Below, piece after piece: positions 42,228 to 51,598 of a stretch of DNA of 64,000 nt. Source of the DNA: Cryobacterium inferilacus. GTDB taxonomy: Bacteria; Actinomycetota; Actinomycetes; Actinomycetales; Microbacteriaceae. Position 1 is the stretch's first letter. Each line of letters opens with the position of its first letter. Below the pieces are notes generated by a model. That model had not been told where the DNA came from. It saw only the letters and a program-made list of their open reading frames with translations, and made no database searches. Where the stretch lies: the NCBI RefSeq assembly GCF_019599185.1, contig NZ_JAIEUL010000003.1, positions 1 through 64,000 on the forward strand. The letters run 5' to 3'. The position numbers and the translations under genes were made by a program.

Positions 42228-43562
42228 GTGCAGCTGTATCTGAACGAGATCGAAGAGGCCACGCCGGCCGGAATCGCGGCCGCCCTCGGCCGGCTGATCA
42301 GCACCGGCCGGATCGCCCCCGGCGAGCGCCTGCCCACAGTGCGGGACCTCGCCGGGGTGCTCGGGGTGAGCCCCGCGACGGTCAGCCACGCCTGGCAGGC
42401 GCTCTCCGCGGCGGGGCTGATCGTCTCGCGCGGCCGCAGCGGCACCTTCGTTCGGGAGCAGCCCACGAACTGGCTGCCGGCCCGCACCCAATCGCTGGCC
42501 GGCCATCTGAGCGAGACCCGCATCGACCTGTCCCGGGGCACGCCGGATCCGCTCCTGTTGCCCGCGCTGGGCCCCGCACTCTCCAGGGTCTCCCAGCGCG
42601 CGATGACGCCCAGCTACCAGGCGCCACCGGTGATCCCGGAGCTGCTCACCGTGCTGACCGGCTCCTGGCCGTACCCGTGCGAGTCGATCACGGTGGTCGA
42701 CGGGGCCCTCGACGCGATCTCGCGCAGCCTCGAGCAGGTGGCCAGGTTCGGTGACAGGGTCATCGTCGAAGACCCGGGCTTCCCCCCGTTCTTCGACCTG
42801 CTCGAGCAGATGGGCATCGAGCGACTGCCCGTTGCGGTGGATGCGGAGGGTATCGAGCCGGCCGCTTTCCAGGCGGCGCTGGCGCAGTCGCCGGCCGCGG
42901 TCATCCTGCAGCCGCGGGCGCACAACCCCACCGGGGCGTCGATGTCGCCGGACCGGGCTGCCGAGCTGGCCCGGCTGCTGACCGCCGGCAAACGGGCCGC
43001 GCACACCGTGGTGATCGAGGACGACCACTCCGGTGCGATCAGCACCTCCCCCGATGTGTCCCTCGGCCGCTGGCTGCCCGAGCGGGTGCTGCACGTGCGC
43101 AGCTACTCCAAATCGCACGGCCCCGACCTGCGGATCGCCGCGCTCGGCGGGCCGGCCGCGCTGGTGGACCGGATCGTGGCCCGGCGGATGCTCGGCCCGG
43201 GTTGGACCAGCCGGATGCTGCAGACCATCCTGCACGAGCTGCTCACCGACAGCACCAGCATGGCGCTGGTGTTCGAGGCCCGGCACGTGTACTTCGCCCG
43301 GCAGAAGGCGTTGGCGGATGCCCTCACCGGGTTCGGCCTGCCGCTGGCCCGGGCCGACGGCATCAACGCCTGGGTGCCGGTGGCCGACGAGCGCGACGCC
43401 ATCGTGCGGCTGGCGGCATCGGGCATCCGGGTGGCCGGCGGCAGCCCGTTCCTCGCATCGGAGCGGCCGGAGGCTTTCATCCGGGTGACCGCCGGGGCGC
43501 TGGTCGACGATGTGGCGCCCGTCGCCCGGGCGATCGCGGCGGCGGCCGGAGCGCTGGCGTAG
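42228..43562 (+). CDS. MocR-type GntR regulator with aminotransferase domain
   Basis: About 444 residues from GTG 42228, with AGGAAGG just upstream; a TTG at 42210 would add six residues. N-terminal GntR winged HTH ('ERLPTVRDLAGVLGVSPATVSHAWQALSAAGLI', in pieces) is joined to a fold-type I aminotransferase domain with 'VIVEDPGFPPFFDLL', 'LQPRAHNPTGASMSP', 'VVIEDDHSGAI' and the PLP Lys in 'RSYSKSHGPDLRIA'. MocR proteins sense an amino compound as PLP adduct. Being divergent from the ureidopropionase operon, it is its probable activator or repressor, perhaps sensing beta-alanine. Confidence 0.85.
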   Translation: MQLYLNEIEEATPAGIAAALGRLISTGRIAPGERLPTVRDLAGVLGVSPATVSHAWQALSAAGLIVSRGRSGTFVREQPTNWLPARTQSLAGHLSETRIDLSRGTPDPLLLPALGPALSRVSQRAMTPSYQAPPVIPELLTVLTGSWPYPCESITVVDGALDAISRSLEQVARFGDRVIVEDPGFPPFFDLLEQMGIERLPVAVDAEGIEPAAFQAALAQSPAAVILQPRAHNPTGASMSPDRAAELARLLTAGKRAAHTVVIEDDHSGAISTSPDVSLGRWLPERVLHVRSYSKSHGPDLRIAALGGPAALVDRIVARRMLGPGWTSRMLQTILHELLTDSTSMALVFEARHVYFARQKALADALTGFGLPLARADGINAWVPVADERDAIVRLAASGIRVAGGSPFLASERPEAFIRVTAGALVDDVAPVARAIAAAAGALA

Positions 43563-43696
43563 CCAGCCTTCTCGGGGCGGGGTCGCGGGCCGCGCTGCCG
43601 AGGGGCATGCTGGGCGCTGACAGTGACTCACCAGTGCGGTCCGGCGGATGCGACTCGGGGACGATCGATGCCGCACGCGACAGGTGTGGAGGCATC

Positions 43697-45004
43697 ATGA
43701 TCGACGGCTTTGCGGGCACGATCCTCGGGCCCGATTCAGACGAATACCTCTTGGCGGCCACCGCATACGGCAAGGTCGGCAGGCCCGTGCTGGCGGCCCG
43801 ACCGACCACTGCGGCGGACGTCGCGGCGGCGATCGCCTATGCCAGGGCCGAGGGCCTCGTGCTGTCGGTGCGGAGCGGCGGGCACAGCCCGCTGAACACC
43901 AACGACGGCGGCATGGTGCTCGACCTCTCCCGCATCCGTGACGTCGAGGTGCAGGGCGGCAACCTGGTGCGCCTGGGCAGCGGCGCCACCTGGGGCAGTG
44001 TGGCCCAGGAGCTGCTCGAGTACGACCTGGCGGTCTCCAGCGGCGACACCTACTCGGTGGGCGTCGGCGGTCTCACCCTGGGCGGCGGCATCGGCTGGCT
44101 GGTGCGACAACACGGCCTGGCGATCGACAGCCTGCGCGAGGCCGAGGTGGTGCTGCCCAGCGGCGCCATCGTGACGGCCAACGAGAGCAGTGAGCCGGAG
44201 CTGTTCTGGGCGCTGCGCGGCGGCGGCGGCAACTTCGGCGTCGTGACGAGGTTCACCTTCCAGGCGCATCCGCTGCGGGGTGTGGTCTTCGGCACCATCG
44301 ACGTGCAGCCGGCGCGCCTGGCCGAGACTCTGCCCGGCTGGCGGGACGTGATGCGCGCCGCGCCGGAGAAGCTCAATTCGACGGTGTACGCCACACCGGA
44401 GTTCGGTCCCGAGATGCCCGCGACGACGAAGGTACTGGTCTGTTACGGCAGCGCCGACGAGGACGAAGCCTGGTCGGCCATCCGGCCCCTGCTCGCTCTG
44501 CCGGGGGTTATCGGCATCGGCAACGACGTTGAGCTCAAACTCTTCGTGGAGGTCTTCGACGAACCGTCGGCGCCGCCGGGGTCGATACGGATCGTCGACC
44601 GCAATGGCTTCGCCTGCGACCTCGACGACACGCTCATCGAACGGGTCACCACCGTGAACGCCGCCCTCGATTCGGCGGTGCTGATGGTGCGGTACCTGCG
44701 CGGGGCGTTGAACCGGGTGCCCACCGATGCCACGGCATTCCCGCACCGGGATGTGGAGGCCTTCGTGATGTCGGCGGCGTTCCTGCCGCCGGATGCCCCC
44801 GACGAGGACGAGCGGCGCATCCTGGACGGGTGGGCGCCCGTGGCCGAGAGGTTGACGGGCACCTACGGCAACTTCAATCTGCGCGCGTATCCCGACGTGC
44901 TCGATCTGATGTACCCGCCGGCCACCATGGAACGGCTGCGGGCGGCGAAACGTCGCTACGACCCCGACAACGTGCTGGCCCACAACCTCAACATCGTGCC
45001 CTGA
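43697..45004 (+). CDS. FAD-binding (berberine-bridge-type) oxidoreductase, copy 1
   Basis: 435 residues from ATG 43697 after GGAGG; the frame upstream to 43202 shadows the MocR gene. PCMH FAD domain: 'LVLSVRSGGHSPL' carries the His that binds FAD covalently, and 'GDTYSVGVGGLTLGGGIGWL' is the FAD loop, where two-bond enzymes have Cys; here it is Thr-Tyr, so a single bond. The C-terminal BBE element 'RYDPDNVLAHNLNIVP' is standard. Soluble, no signal peptide; typically oxidises sugars or aromatic/polyketide alcohols with O2. Tandem duplicate of the next gene. Confidence 0.88.
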   Translation: MIDGFAGTILGPDSDEYLLAATAYGKVGRPVLAARPTTAADVAAAIAYARAEGLVLSVRSGGHSPLNTNDGGMVLDLSRIRDVEVQGGNLVRLGSGATWGSVAQELLEYDLAVSSGDTYSVGVGGLTLGGGIGWLVRQHGLAIDSLREAEVVLPSGAIVTANESSEPELFWALRGGGGNFGVVTRFTFQAHPLRGVVFGTIDVQPARLAETLPGWRDVMRAAPEKLNSTVYATPEFGPEMPATTKVLVCYGSADEDEAWSAIRPLLALPGVIGIGNDVELKLFVEVFDEPSAPPGSIRIVDRNGFACDLDDTLIERVTTVNAALDSAVLMVRYLRGALNRVPTDATAFPHRDVEAFVMSAAFLPPDAPDEDERRILDGWAPVAERLTGTYGNFNLRAYPDVLDLMYPPATMERLRAAKRRYDPDNVLAHNLNIVP

Positions 45005-45134
45005 GCCCGGATGACGGGGGTCGCGGTGCGGGTGCACGAGGGGCATGCTGGGCGTCGACGGCTACTCAGCCCGTGCGGGCCGGCGACTGCGACAGGGGGT
45101 GTCGGCGCCGCACGCGACAGGCGTGGGAGGAACG

Positions 45135-46436
45135 ATGATCGACGGATTCGCGGGCAGCATTCTCCTGCCCGACTCGGCAGAATACCCGGCGGCCGCCACC
45201 GCCTACGGCGTGCTCGGCAGCCCGGCGCTGGTTGCCCGGCCGTCGTCCGCGGCGGATGTCGCGGCGGCGATCGGCTATGCCAGGGCGCACGGTTTGCCAC
45301 TGTCGGTGAGGAGCGGCGGGCACACTCTGTTCAGCACCAACGACGGCGGGATGGTGCTGGATCTGGCCGGCATCAGCGACGTGGAGGTGCTGGGCGACGG
45401 ACTGGTGCGGGTGGGCGGCGGCGCCGTCTGGGGCGACGTGGCCCGAGCACTGCAACCACACGGGCTGGCCATCTCGAGCGGCGACACCTACTCGGTGGGC
45501 GTGGGCGGCCTCACCCTCGGCGGCGGCATCGGTTGGATGGTTCGGCAGCAGGGCCTCGCCCTCGACAGCCTGCGCGAGGCCGAGGTGGTGCTGCCCAGCG
45601 GCGCCGTCGTGACGGCCAGCGGCACCCGTGAGCCGGAGCTGTTCTGGGCGCTGCGCGGCGGCGGCGGCAATTTCGGCGTGGTGACCCGGTTCACCTTCCA
45701 GGCGCATCCGCTGCCCGGTGTGGTGGCCGGTTCGATCACCGTGGATCCGGCGCGGCTGGCCGACACCCTGCGCGGCTGGCGCGACGTGATGCGGCACTCC
45801 CCGGAGGAGCTCAACTCCACCGTGATCGCGATGCCCGCCTTCGGCCCCGAGATGCCGGCCGCAACCCAAGTTCTGGTCTGCTTCGGCGGCAATGACGTCG
45901 ATGAGGCGATGACGGCCATCCAGCCGTTGCTGACCCTGCCCGGGGTGACCGGACACGATGTGGCAGCCAAGGCCTATGTGGACGTTCTCGAGGAGCCCGA
46001 GCTGCCTCCGGCCCAGATCCGGCTGGTCGACCACAACGGTTTTGCCCGCAACGTCGACGACGGGCTGATCAGCCGGCTCACCACCGCGCACGCCGCGTTC
46101 GGAGCGGCCGTGCTCATGGTGCGCTATCTGCGTGGGGCGTTCAACCGGGTGCCGGCGGATGCCACGGCGCTGGCCTACCGGGACGCCGAGGCCTTCGTCG
46201 TGTCGGCGGCGTTTCTGCCGCCGGATGCTCCGGCCGACGCCGAGCGCCGCATCCACGACGGTTGGGCCGCTCTGGCCGGCGATGTGACCGGCGAGTACGG
46301 CAATTTCAGCATGCACCCGGATGCGACGACGATCACCCGGATCTATCCGCCGGCCACCGTGGAGCGGCTGCGGGCGGCGAAGCGGCGCTACGACCCCGAG
46401 AACGTGCTCGCTTTCAACCACAACATCGTGCCCTGA
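45135..46436 (+). CDS. FAD-binding (berberine-bridge-type) oxidoreductase, copy 2
   Basis: 433 residues from ATG 45135 after GGGAGGA. Nearly collinear with copy 1 ('MIDGFAGSILLPDSAEYPAA' versus 'MIDGFAGTILGPDSDEYLLA'; same RSGGH and 'GDTYSVGVGG' sites; C-terminus 'RYDPENVLAFNHNIVP'). The most different segment is about residues 250-330, likely the substrate-binding face. The leader is also duplicated, including GAGGGGCATGCTGGGCG and CCGCACGCGACAGG. This indicates a recent tandem duplication followed by divergence. Confidence 0.88.
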   Translation: MIDGFAGSILLPDSAEYPAAATAYGVLGSPALVARPSSAADVAAAIGYARAHGLPLSVRSGGHTLFSTNDGGMVLDLAGISDVEVLGDGLVRVGGGAVWGDVARALQPHGLAISSGDTYSVGVGGLTLGGGIGWMVRQQGLALDSLREAEVVLPSGAVVTASGTREPELFWALRGGGGNFGVVTRFTFQAHPLPGVVAGSITVDPARLADTLRGWRDVMRHSPEELNSTVIAMPAFGPEMPAATQVLVCFGGNDVDEAMTAIQPLLTLPGVTGHDVAAKAYVDVLEEPELPPAQIRLVDHNGFARNVDDGLISRLTTAHAAFGAAVLMVRYLRGAFNRVPADATALAYRDAEAFVVSAAFLPPDAPADAERRIHDGWAALAGDVTGEYGNFSMHPDATTITRIYPPATVERLRAAKRRYDPENVLAFNHNIVP

Positions 46437-46466
46437 GCCGGGGGCGGCCGCGGGCTCCCGCGGAGT

Positions 46467-46531
46467 AACTGTTCCCCGTGCGGACAATCGTTGCCGGCAC
46501 ACCGGGTGCGTTTGTCCGCACGGGCAACAGT
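46467..46531. repeat. Palindromic repeat family B, copy 1 (65 bp)
   Basis: Arms begin AACTGTTCCCCGTGCGGACAA and end TTGTCCGCACGGGCAACAGT, around a CCGG.ACACCGGG core. It shares a left flank (GGGCTCCCGCGGAGT) with copy 2. Lies between the oxidase and the GH13 gene. Confidence 0.85.
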
Positions 46532-46562
46532 CGGGCGCTGCCGTGAGGCGGGGCGGGGCGCG

Positions 46563-48155
46563 TCAGGCGGCGCGGAGGACCCAGGCCGCTGAGTCGGCCG
46601 GGAGCCGGCCGTCCGGCAGCAGGGGCGCGGAGCTGGCGAGCACCCGGCCGGCCGGCAACCTCACCGGGGTGTCGCCCATCGCCACCGCGACGGTGACGCC
46701 GCCCTCGCGCTCGCAGAGCACCAGGCCGTCACCCGCCAGCCGCCAACGCGTCGATTCGCTGGCCTGGAACACCCCGGACGCCAGCAGCTCACCGCGCAGC
46801 TTGATGGCGGCGGTGAAGGCGGAATACGCCGATTCCTCGGTGAGCTGCTGGGCGTCGATGCCCCATGCACCCCAGCCTTCCGGCGCCGGCAGCCAGGCCG
46901 GCTGGGCGCCATCCGGCGAGAAACCGTGTGTGCCTGCCGCAGCGGACGTCCATGGCAGCGGGATGCGCGCACCGTCGCGGCTGACCCCGCCCCGGCTCCA
47001 CATCGGGTCGACCCGGGTTTCCACGGGCACATCCACCTCGGGCAGGCCGAGCTCCTGGCCCTGGTAGACGTACATCGCTCCGGGCAGGCCGAGCAGCGCC
47101 AGCAGGGCCGCCCTGGCGCGGGCAGCGCCGCGCGCGCCGCCGCCGCCGAAGCGGGTCACCGTGCGCACGAGATCGTGGTTCTCCAACGCCCAGCTCGGGT
47201 CGGCGCCGTAGCGGCGGCGGGCCGCCTCCAGTTGCTGCCCCACGGCCACCCATTCCTCGGGCTGCCAGCCGAGGCGGGCGAACGCGAAGGCGAAGGTCTG
47301 GTGCAACTCGTCGGGCCGGGTGTACCGGCCGGCGCGATCGGGCTCGAGGTTCACCTCACCCACGAGCAGCCGCGGCGGGTCGTACTCGTCGGCGATGCGG
47401 CGCCACCGGCGGTACACGTCGTGGACGGGTTCCTGATCCATGGCCATCGGGTTGGAGCGCAGGCCGTCGATCACCGTCGGCACCGTCGGCGCGTCGGGCA
47501 GCCCCTCGGCCTTGAACAGACCGTGCGCCACATCCACCCGGATGCCGTCGACCCCGCGGTCGAACCAGAACCGCAGCACGCCGTCGAAGTAGTCGGCTAC
47601 CTTGGGGTTCTGCCAGTTCCAGTCGGGTTGAGCGGCGGAGAACAGGTGCAGGTACCACTGCCGGTCCTGGGCGGAACCGGGGTGCGCCCGGTCCCAGACG
47701 CTGCCGCCGAAGACGCTGATCCAGTTGTTGGGCGGGGTGGCCCCGGCCGCATCCGGGCCGTCGACGAAGTGGAACATCGCCCGGGCGTCGGAGCCCGGCG
47801 CCGACTGCAGGGCCGCCTGGAAGAGCACGTTCTGGGTGCTGGTGTGGTTGGGCACGAGGTCGACGAGGAGGCGGATGCCGAGGGCGTGCGCATCCGAAAG
47901 CAGGGCGTCGAAGTCGGCGAGGGTGCCGAACAGCGGGTCGACGTCGCAGTAGTCGCTGATGTCGTAGCCCTGGTCGACCTGGGGTGAGGTCTGGAACGGG
48001 GTGAGCCAGATTCCCTGCACGCCGAGGGAGGCGATGTACGGCAGGCGCTGGCGGAGCCCGCGGAGGTCGCCGACGCCGTCGCCGTCGGCATCCGCGAACG
48101 AGCGCGGGTAGACCTCGTAGATGACGGCGGTCTGCCACCAGGCGGTGCCGGTCAC
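46563..48155 (-). CDS. GH13 alpha-glucosidase
   Basis: 530 residues from GTG 48155, overlapping the permease stop (GTGA). GH13 regions: I 'LVDLVPNHTS', II 'GIRVDVAHGLF' (nucleophile Asp), III 'LLVGEVNLEPD' (Glu), IV 'ALENHDLVRT' (Asp). 'VIYEVYPRSFADADGDGVGDL' at the N-terminus is that of oligo-1,6-/alpha-1,4-glucosidases. No signal peptide, so it acts inside on sugars brought in by the coupled maltose-type importer. The usual C-terminal beta domain is present. Confidence 0.92.
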   Translation of the reverse strand: MTGTAWWQTAVIYEVYPRSFADADGDGVGDLRGLRQRLPYIASLGVQGIWLTPFQTSPQVDQGYDISDYCDVDPLFGTLADFDALLSDAHALGIRLLVDLVPNHTSTQNVLFQAALQSAPGSDARAMFHFVDGPDAAGATPPNNWISVFGGSVWDRAHPGSAQDRQWYLHLFSAAQPDWNWQNPKVADYFDGVLRFWFDRGVDGIRVDVAHGLFKAEGLPDAPTVPTVIDGLRSNPMAMDQEPVHDVYRRWRRIADEYDPPRLLVGEVNLEPDRAGRYTRPDELHQTFAFAFARLGWQPEEWVAVGQQLEAARRRYGADPSWALENHDLVRTVTRFGGGGARGAARARAALLALLGLPGAMYVYQGQELGLPEVDVPVETRVDPMWSRGGVSRDGARIPLPWTSAAAGTHGFSPDGAQPAWLPAPEGWGAWGIDAQQLTEESAYSAFTAAIKLRGELLASGVFQASESTRWRLAGDGLVLCEREGGVTVAVAMGDTPVRLPAGRVLASSAPLLPDGRLPADSAAWVLRAA

Positions 48156-49060
48156 TTGTTCGCCCCCGAGGTGAGGCCTTCCACGATTCGGCGCTGGAAG
48201 ATCAGCACCACGATCACCAGCGGGATCGTGACGAGCACACCCGCCGCCATCTGGGCACCGTATGGCGCCTGGAAGTCGCTGGCGCCGGTGAACTTGGAGA
48301 TCGCCACGGTGGCGGTCTGGATGGCGGGGTCGTTGACCATGGACAGGGCGATGATGAACTCGTTCCAGCTGTGGATGAAGGTGAGGATGGCCGTCGTGAA
48401 GATGCCGGGAGCCGCCAGCGGCAGCAGCACCAGCCGGAACGCCTGCCACTTGGTGCAGCCGTCGATCATGGCGGCCTGTTCCAGCTCGTAGGGCAGTTGT
48501 TTCATGAAGGTGGTGAGGTTCCAGACCGCCAACGGGATGGCGAACGAGAGGCTCGGCACGATCATGGCCTGGTAGGTGTTGATCCAGCCGATGTCCGAGA
48601 AGAGCCGCAGGAGCGGGACCACCACGGAGATGCCCGGGAACATGGACGTTCCGATGATCACGGCGAGCACGACGGTCTTGAACCTGAAGTTGAGCCGGGC
48701 GATGGCGTAGGCGGCGAAAATGCCGAGTACCAGGGCGAACGCCGTGGTGGTGCTCGCCACGATGAGGCTGTTGAGCATCGCCTGGCCGAACATCGTCGAC
48801 CCGTCGAAGACCTGCCGGTAGCTCTCCAGGGACCAGGTCGTGGGCAGCAGGGTGTTTTGGAAGATGTCGGTGGAGCGGCGGAAACTCGACACGATCATCC
48901 AGTAGAACGGGGCCAGGCAGTAGACCGCGATGAGGATGATCGCGACGGTGCGCCCGATCGGGCCGATGCCGCGGAACCAGCCCTTGGTCGGGGCGGTACG
49001 GGTGCCGGGCCGCGTCACGGCCGGCCGGTCGGTGAGGGGGCGCGTGGCCGTTGTCGTCAT
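48152..49060 (-). CDS. Maltose-type ABC transporter permease (MalG-like)
   Basis: 302 residues from ATG 49060. Six helices and the EAA loop 'MKQLPYELEQAAMIDGCTKWQAFRLVLLPLA' (in pieces) that docks the ATPase. No ATPase gene is in the cluster, so a shared MsiK-type ATPase encoded elsewhere is expected, as in other actinobacteria. Overlaps the partner permease stop (ATGA). Confidence 0.92.
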   Translation of the reverse strand: MTTTATRPLTDRPAVTRPGTRTAPTKGWFRGIGPIGRTVAIILIAVYCLAPFYWMIVSSFRRSTDIFQNTLLPTTWSLESYRQVFDGSTMFGQAMLNSLIVASTTTAFALVLGIFAAYAIARLNFRFKTVVLAVIIGTSMFPGISVVVPLLRLFSDIGWINTYQAMIVPSLSFAIPLAVWNLTTFMKQLPYELEQAAMIDGCTKWQAFRLVLLPLAAPGIFTTAILTFIHSWNEFIIALSMVNDPAIQTATVAISKFTGASDFQAPYGAQMAAGVLVTIPLVIVVLIFQRRIVEGLTSGANK

Positions 49061-50097
49061 CGGGTCACCTTCGTCTGGGTCGGTTCGGATCGGGTCACGT
49101 CTGCGGCAGGCGGTTCCTGGGACCGCCGGCGTGCGCGTACGGCCTTGGGCTTCTTCTCCCCCACCACGTCGGCGCCCAGGATGGTGATGAAGACGTAGGC
49201 GATCACCGCCACGTAGAGCAGCAGGATGATCGAGAACGCGGATGCGGTGCCGTACTGCAGCTGGTTGGATTCGTCCCAGGCCAGGATGGACAGCGTCTCC
49301 ACCGAGCTCTTTCGTGGGCCGATCAGCACGAAGGGCAGGTCGAACATGCGCAGCGAGTCGAGCAGCCGGAACAGCACGGCCACGAGCAGGGCGGGCCGCA
49401 CGAGCGGCAGCGTGATGGCGACGAACTGCCGCCACGCGTTCGCACCGTCGAGCTTGGCCGCCTCGTAGACCTCCTCGGGGATGATCTGCATGCCGGCCAG
49501 CACGAGCAGGCCGATGAACGGTGCTGTCTTCCAGACCTCCGCGACGATGACGGCAGCCTGGGCGGCGAACCCTTCGGCCGTCCAGAGCACCTGCTGGTTG
49601 GTCAGGGTGTTGACGATGCCGTCGGCCTGGAACATCCAGCGCCAGAGCAGTCCGGACACTGCCGTGGGGATCGCCCACGGCACCAGGATGCTGGCGCGCA
49701 GCAGCGCCCGGCCGCGGAAGGCACGGTTCATGGCCACGGCCATCGCGATGCCGATGATGACCTCGAGGGTGACCGTGGTGAAGGTGAAGAAGGTGGTGTT
49801 CCAGAGCGCATTGTAGAAGCGTGCGGCGTCGGCGCCGGCGAAGATCTGCACGTAGTTGCCCAGGCCAACGAACGCGTCACCCTCGACCACGAAGCCGTCG
49901 GCGTCGAGCCCGGACTGAGAGCTGAACAGGGACTGGTGGAAGGCCGAGAGGAGCGGGTAGAGCACCACCAGGGCGAGCACGAGGAAGGTCGGCGAGAGCA
50001 GCAGCGCGGCCCTGCGCCCCTCGCCCAGGTCGAGGCGGCCGGTCTTTCGCGCGGGCGTCGTGCGCTGCCCGGGGCGCTGTGTCGTGGATGTCGACAT
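49057..50097 (-). CDS. Maltose-type ABC transporter permease (MalF-like)
   Basis: 346 residues, six to seven helices. EAA loop 'IPEEVYEAAKLDGANAWRQF' contacts the ATPase; 'WRWMFQADGIVN' and 'VPWAIPTAVSGLLWRW' are standard for MalF/UgpA. A disordered basic N-tail and a long charged C-tail ('VRARRRSQEPPAADVT') flank the membrane part. Pairs with the MalG-like protein. Confidence 0.92.
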   Translation of the reverse strand: MSTSTTQRPGQRTTPARKTGRLDLGEGRRAALLLSPTFLVLALVVLYPLLSAFHQSLFSSQSGLDADGFVVEGDAFVGLGNYVQIFAGADAARFYNALWNTTFFTFTTVTLEVIIGIAMAVAMNRAFRGRALLRASILVPWAIPTAVSGLLWRWMFQADGIVNTLTNQQVLWTAEGFAAQAAVIVAEVWKTAPFIGLLVLAGMQIIPEEVYEAAKLDGANAWRQFVAITLPLVRPALLVAVLFRLLDSLRMFDLPFVLIGPRKSSVETLSILAWDESNQLQYGTASAFSIILLLYVAVIAYVFITILGADVVGEKKPKAVRARRRSQEPPAADVTRSEPTQTKVTR

Positions 50098-50122
50098 GGG
50101 GGTCCTTCTGGTCAGTGGGAAG

Positions 50123-50153
50123 GGCGGTCGCCGGAAGGTGCCCGGCGACCGCC
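50123..50153 (-). terminator. Intercistronic hairpin after the sugar-binding gene
   Basis: A 12-bp perfect stem (GGCGGTCGCCGG / CCGGCGACCGCC) with a 7-base loop, between the binding protein and MalF genes. Same position as the hairpin at 25671 in the other sugar operon. Confidence 0.65.
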
Positions 50154-50176
50154 GGTGAAACGGGTGGGGTGTTCGG

Positions 50177-51490
50177 TTACTCGGCGACGATGTCGGCGAG
50201 GGCCTGCTGCAGGTCGGCCAGGGCCGCCTCCGGGCTCGTGTCGCCGGTCAGTGCCGGGTAGATCGCATCCTGGATCGCGGCAGTGGTGGCGCCGTACTGC
50301 ACGACCTTGGGTCGCGGCTGGGCCTTCTCGAGAGAGGTGAGCAGGTCGGGCAGGTACGGCAGACGTGCGGTGACAGCGTCATCGGCGAAGAACTCCGAGA
50401 ACACCGGCGCCCTCGAGCTCACCGCGAGACGTTCGCCCTGCTGCTCCTGACCGGTGAAGAAGGCGATGAAGTCCAGCGCCGTGGCCTGGTTCTCGGCGTA
50501 GCTCGAGATCGCGATGTTGCGGCCGCCCAGGGTGGAGACGCCCGGGCCGGTTTCGCCGGGGATGGGGCTGGTGCCGAACTTGTCCTGCACGGCGCTGGAG
50601 CCATCCGTGGCGCTGAAGGAGGCGTAGACGTAGGGCCAGTTGCGGAGGAACACCAGGTTGCCGTCGAGGAAGGACTGCCGGCCCTGTTCCTCCTGGAAGG
50701 TGATGGCCTCCTCGGGGATCATGCCGCTTTCGAAGCCGTCGACGAGGAAGTTCAGGGCGGTCAGGGCCTCCGGGGTGTCGACGGTGGGTTCACCATCGGC
50801 GTTGAACAGGGAACCGCCGGCGGAGTTCACCGCCTCGCTGAAGTTGACGGTGAGGCCCTCGTTCTTGTCGAACTGGCCGGCGTAGCAGGACATCTCGGCA
50901 GCCTCGGGCAGGGCCAGGACGGCGTCGCAGGCCTTCTGCATCTCGGCCCAGGTCTCGGGCGGCTCGGTGACGCCGGCGGCCTCCATCAAGTCGGTGCGCG
51001 AGTACAGCAGCGCGGCATCCGTGTAGTACGGGGCCGCGTAGAGGGTGTCGCGGTAGCGGGCGGCCTCGACGGTGGCGGGGATCTCGGCGTCGAGCGGCAG
51101 GGCGTCCTCTGGCAGGGCGGTGATCCACCGGTTGGCGGCGAACTCCGAGGTCCACACCACGTCGAGGTTGAGCACTGTGTACGCCTCGCCCTTGACCTGG
51201 GCGTTCTGCACCATCTGCTGGCGCTGCTGGTCGGCATCCAACGGCAGCTCGATCCAGTCGACGAGCTCGTCGGGATGCTCGGCGTTCCAGGCATCGATGG
51301 TCTGCTGGGCGGCGCCGGAGGCGTCGGGGCTGCTGACGTAGGTGATCGGGCCGCGGCCGGTGAGCTCGGCCGCGTCGCGGGGCGCCGCCGGGGTGCCGGC
51401 GCCGCTCGCGCAGGACGTGAGCGCGAGGACTCCGACGGTTACCAGTGCGGCGCTGAGGACTCCGCGCCGATCATGGCTTCGTTGCTTCAT
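50177..51490 (-). CDS. Sugar-binding lipoprotein (MalE-like)
   Basis: 437 residues from ATG 51490, preceded by AGGAGA. Lipobox 'VLALTSCASG'. A type I extracellular solute-binding protein: 'AWNAEHPDELVDWIELPLDADQQRQQMVQNAQ' (in pieces), 'WTSEFAANRWITALPED', 'LYAAPYYTDAALLYSRTDLM'. Binds an alpha-glucoside, judging from the co-encoded GH13. First gene of the operon regulated by the LacI protein next to it. Confidence 0.9.
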   Translation of the reverse strand: MKQRSHDRRGVLSAALVTVGVLALTSCASGAGTPAAPRDAAELTGRGPITYVSSPDASGAAQQTIDAWNAEHPDELVDWIELPLDADQQRQQMVQNAQVKGEAYTVLNLDVVWTSEFAANRWITALPEDALPLDAEIPATVEAARYRDTLYAAPYYTDAALLYSRTDLMEAAGVTEPPETWAEMQKACDAVLALPEAAEMSCYAGQFDKNEGLTVNFSEAVNSAGGSLFNADGEPTVDTPEALTALNFLVDGFESGMIPEEAITFQEEQGRQSFLDGNLVFLRNWPYVYASFSATDGSSAVQDKFGTSPIPGETGPGVSTLGGRNIAISSYAENQATALDFIAFFTGQEQQGERLAVSSRAPVFSEFFADDAVTARLPYLPDLLTSLEKAQPRPKVVQYGATTAAIQDAIYPALTGDTSPEAALADLQQALADIVAE

Positions 51491-51598
51491 GATGTCTCCT
51501 TCTAGATGGGTTCGGTTGAAAATGGGCATGGCGGAAGGACAGGGGGTGCTGGGGTGTCTGTTCGGTGACGGGGTGCGGTGCGACTGGGCCGCCGGTGC

